A DNA stretch of 7,153 nt from Kiritimatiellales bacterium. GTDB lineage: Bacteria; Verrucomicrobiota; Kiritimatiellia; Kiritimatiellales; Pontiellaceae. The stretch is from NCBI GenBank assembly GCA_021734595.1, contig JAIPIO010000204.1, positions 1 through 7,153 on the forward strand, written 5' to 3'. The notes beneath the pieces are model-generated. The model was not told where the DNA came from. It did no database searches and was given only the letters and a program-made list of their open reading frames with translations. Of the stretch, positions 6,459-7,153 are shown one piece after another; within the stretch, counting starts at the first letter, position 1, and every line of letters starts with the position of its first letter. Made by a program: the position numbers and the translations under genes.

Positions 6459-6940
6459 ACTCTTTTCCTCTTTTTAATTATGCCTATACCGTTTATTGCC
6501 AGTGTCACAAGCCCGCTTATTAGAATAACCAATCCGTATATAAGCCCAAAATCAGGATGAGAATTTGCTCCTTTAACCAATGTGGCTTGAGAGGGTTTGA
6601 TTGGATTATAAAAAACACTAACCTTCTGGTTTGGCGTGTATTCCTTGAAAATATCCTTGGACGACTTGCCATCATCTCGAAAGGATCGCATGTCGGAAAT
6701 AAAGGTCGATCCATTGACATCGTACCGATATGTAACTAAAGGAGAATTGAGTCCCGTTCTTCGGCCAGCAGAGGTTCGCTCGTAATCAACAGTAAGGACA
6801 AGTCCTTGGGTCTTCGGCCAAGTTGCACTAGATCGAGCTTTCGCCTGATAGTCATATCCCAAGACTACAAGTGCTACGCCGAGTAATATGAGAATTATCG
6901 GGAAAGTTATATTGAGGATTTGGCTATCGTATTTTTTCAT
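6410..6940 (-). CDS. DUF3592 domain membrane protein (cassette gene)
   Basis: A 176-residue protein with two predicted membrane helices (about 11-29 and 131-155) flanking a soluble beta-rich domain. The middle carries the DUF3592 pattern: 'ATWPKTQGLVL' (40-50), 'VTYRYDVNGSTFISD' (69-83) and 'KVSVFYNPIKPSQATL' (106-121). Function is unknown for the family. The ATG at 6938-6940 directly abuts the R' box GTTAGAA of the upstream attC, and no Shine-Dalgarno is visible. The last about 14 residues (NQRVHSIAGSARSE) and the TGA at 6410-6412 are encoded inside the downstream attC, as happens in integron cassettes. The basic tail (KKRKR, 156-160) after helix 2 suggests a cytoplasmic C-terminus. Confidence 0.82.
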   Translation of the reverse strand: MKKYDSQILNITFPIILILLGVALVVLGYDYQAKARSSATWPKTQGLVLTVDYERTSAGRRTGLNSPLVTYRYDVNGSTFISDMRSFRDDGKSSKDIFKEYTPNQKVSVFYNPIKPSQATLVKGANSHPDFGLIYGLVILISGLVTLAINGIGIIKKRKRVSNQRVHSIAGSARSE

Positions 6941-7021
6941 TTCTAACGTTAAGCGTGACCCTGAGTGCCCTGTGTGTTGACCGAATCAACGCGCGTTTTC
7001 ACGATAGGGTCCAAGCTCTGG
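6941..7021 (-). other. Second attC site, with its R'' box apparently replaced by the group II intron
   Basis: On the minus strand the site ends in L' AGGGTCACGC (6962-6953), spacer TTAAC and R' GTTAGAA (6947-6941), immediately before the DUF3592 start codon. The L'' partner lies at 7016-7006 (GC-TTG-GACCCT in minus reading): GACCCT pairs with AGGGTC and the flanking GC with GC, leaving a small bulge. The large terminal loop (6963-7005) holds its own 9-bp stem, 6972-6980 with 6986-6994 (loop CCGAA). Where the R'' box should follow, four bases past L'' as in the complete attC, only a G is left before the intron-like sequence begins. Confidence 0.45.
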
Positions 7022-7153
7022 GTACGCCCGGCATGAGCGTAAACTGATGGGGTTCAAGTCCCCTGCGCGTAGCCCGGCTATGGTTTGTTCCTTTCATAGG
7101 AAGAAACTTTAGCTGAAGCGCTAGACGAAATCAACTGCGGTTCCGCGAGGAAT
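7022..7153 (+). mobile_element. Group II intron, 5' end of domain I (continues beyond window)
   Basis: From about 7022 the plus strand shows the arrangement I recall from the start of bacterial group IIC introns such as the Oceanobacillus one. A hairpin around GCCCGGCAT comes first (7024-7029 ACGCCC pairing with 7035-7040 GAGCGT, one mismatch), then a short spacer. A GGGG-TTCAAGT-CCCC hairpin with 7-nt loop follows at 7049-7063. Further on, CTATG (7078-7082) and CATAG (7095-7099) form a stem-loop. The window ends in TTCCGCGAGGAAT, like the group II 'GCGA..GGAATCTGAAGG' segment. The exact 5' end is uncertain: GTACG at 7022 departs from the GTGYG consensus, while a true GTGTG occurs at 6972. 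The reverse transcriptase gene, if any, lies outside. No protein is encoded here. Confidence 0.55.

Larger units (their letters stand above)
6030..7021 (-). mobile_element. Integron gene-cassette array fragment, two cassettes
   Basis: Two genes in the same orientation are divided by a complete attC, with partial or interrupted attC sites outside. The DUF3592 cassette would run from T6946 to G6401 (546 bp), and the ybjQ cassette from T6400 to beyond the broken site near 6030. In each, the leading core (TTAGAA; TTGGGA) is the exact complement of its own R'' box (TTCTAAC; TCCCAAC). Both genes fill their cassettes almost completely, lack internal promoters that I can see, and are visibly AT-richer than 1-5630. 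The integrase gene and attI are not in the window. Confidence 0.6.

Noticed and set aside
6989..7070. Possible tRNA: canonical-looking loop TTCAAGT at 7053-7059 and a 7-bp ACGCGCG/TGCGCGT pairing
   Set aside because: The T stem is only 4 bp, there is no D-arm pattern or anticodon arm, and no CCA or discriminator layout; the segment fits group II intron domain I better.

Overview
The window looks like a chromosomal segment of a GC-rich environmental bacterium, joined at its right end to an AT-richer acquired region. The gene mix (a secreted thrombospondin-type-3 repeat protein with a beta-sandwich tail, a PilT-type ATPase with a TPR-like tail, a cytoplasmic hybrid histidine kinase, a small secretin-like protein) would suit a member of the Planctomycetes-Verrucomicrobia-Kiritimatiellota group. 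That placement is inference only; no marker gene is present.

Bases 1-543 are the 3' end of a gene for a calcium-binding secreted protein. It is followed by a likely rho-independent terminator and, at 572-744, six copies of a 15-bp palindrome (consensus TTCCARNSRTTGGAA). The copies start every 31-32 bp, about three turns of DNA, and the last abuts the stop codon of the next gene. Bases 745-5630 hold three convergent minus-strand genes: a PilT/PilU-like retraction ATPase, a REC-PAS-PAS-HisKA-HATPase-REC hybrid kinase, and a short secretin-domain protein. They may serve the same type IV pilus or type II secretion-like machinery, but each is preceded by a gap of 95-165 bp, so a single operon is not proven.

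Bases 5631-7153 read as a fragment of an integron gene-cassette array on the minus strand. Two small genes (a DUF3592 membrane protein and a YbjQ/UPF0145 protein) are separated by a well-formed 64-bp attC site. Each cassette begins with a TTRRR core whose exact complement recurs as the R'' box at its own end: TTAGAA with TTCTAAC, and TTGGGA with TCCCAAC. This is the expected signature of a cassette that was once circular.

Both outer attC sites are broken. The one upstream of the DUF3592 cassette runs, at the position of its R'' box, into what looks like the 5' domain I of a plus-strand group II intron that continues beyond the window. The one downstream of ybjQ is cut short next to a frameshifted plus-strand reading frame resembling the C-terminus of an IS110-like transposase. 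Group IIC-attC introns and IS1111-attC elements (IS110 family) are both known to target attC sites, so the two breaks have a plausible common explanation. No integron integrase, attI or promoter of the array lies inside the window.
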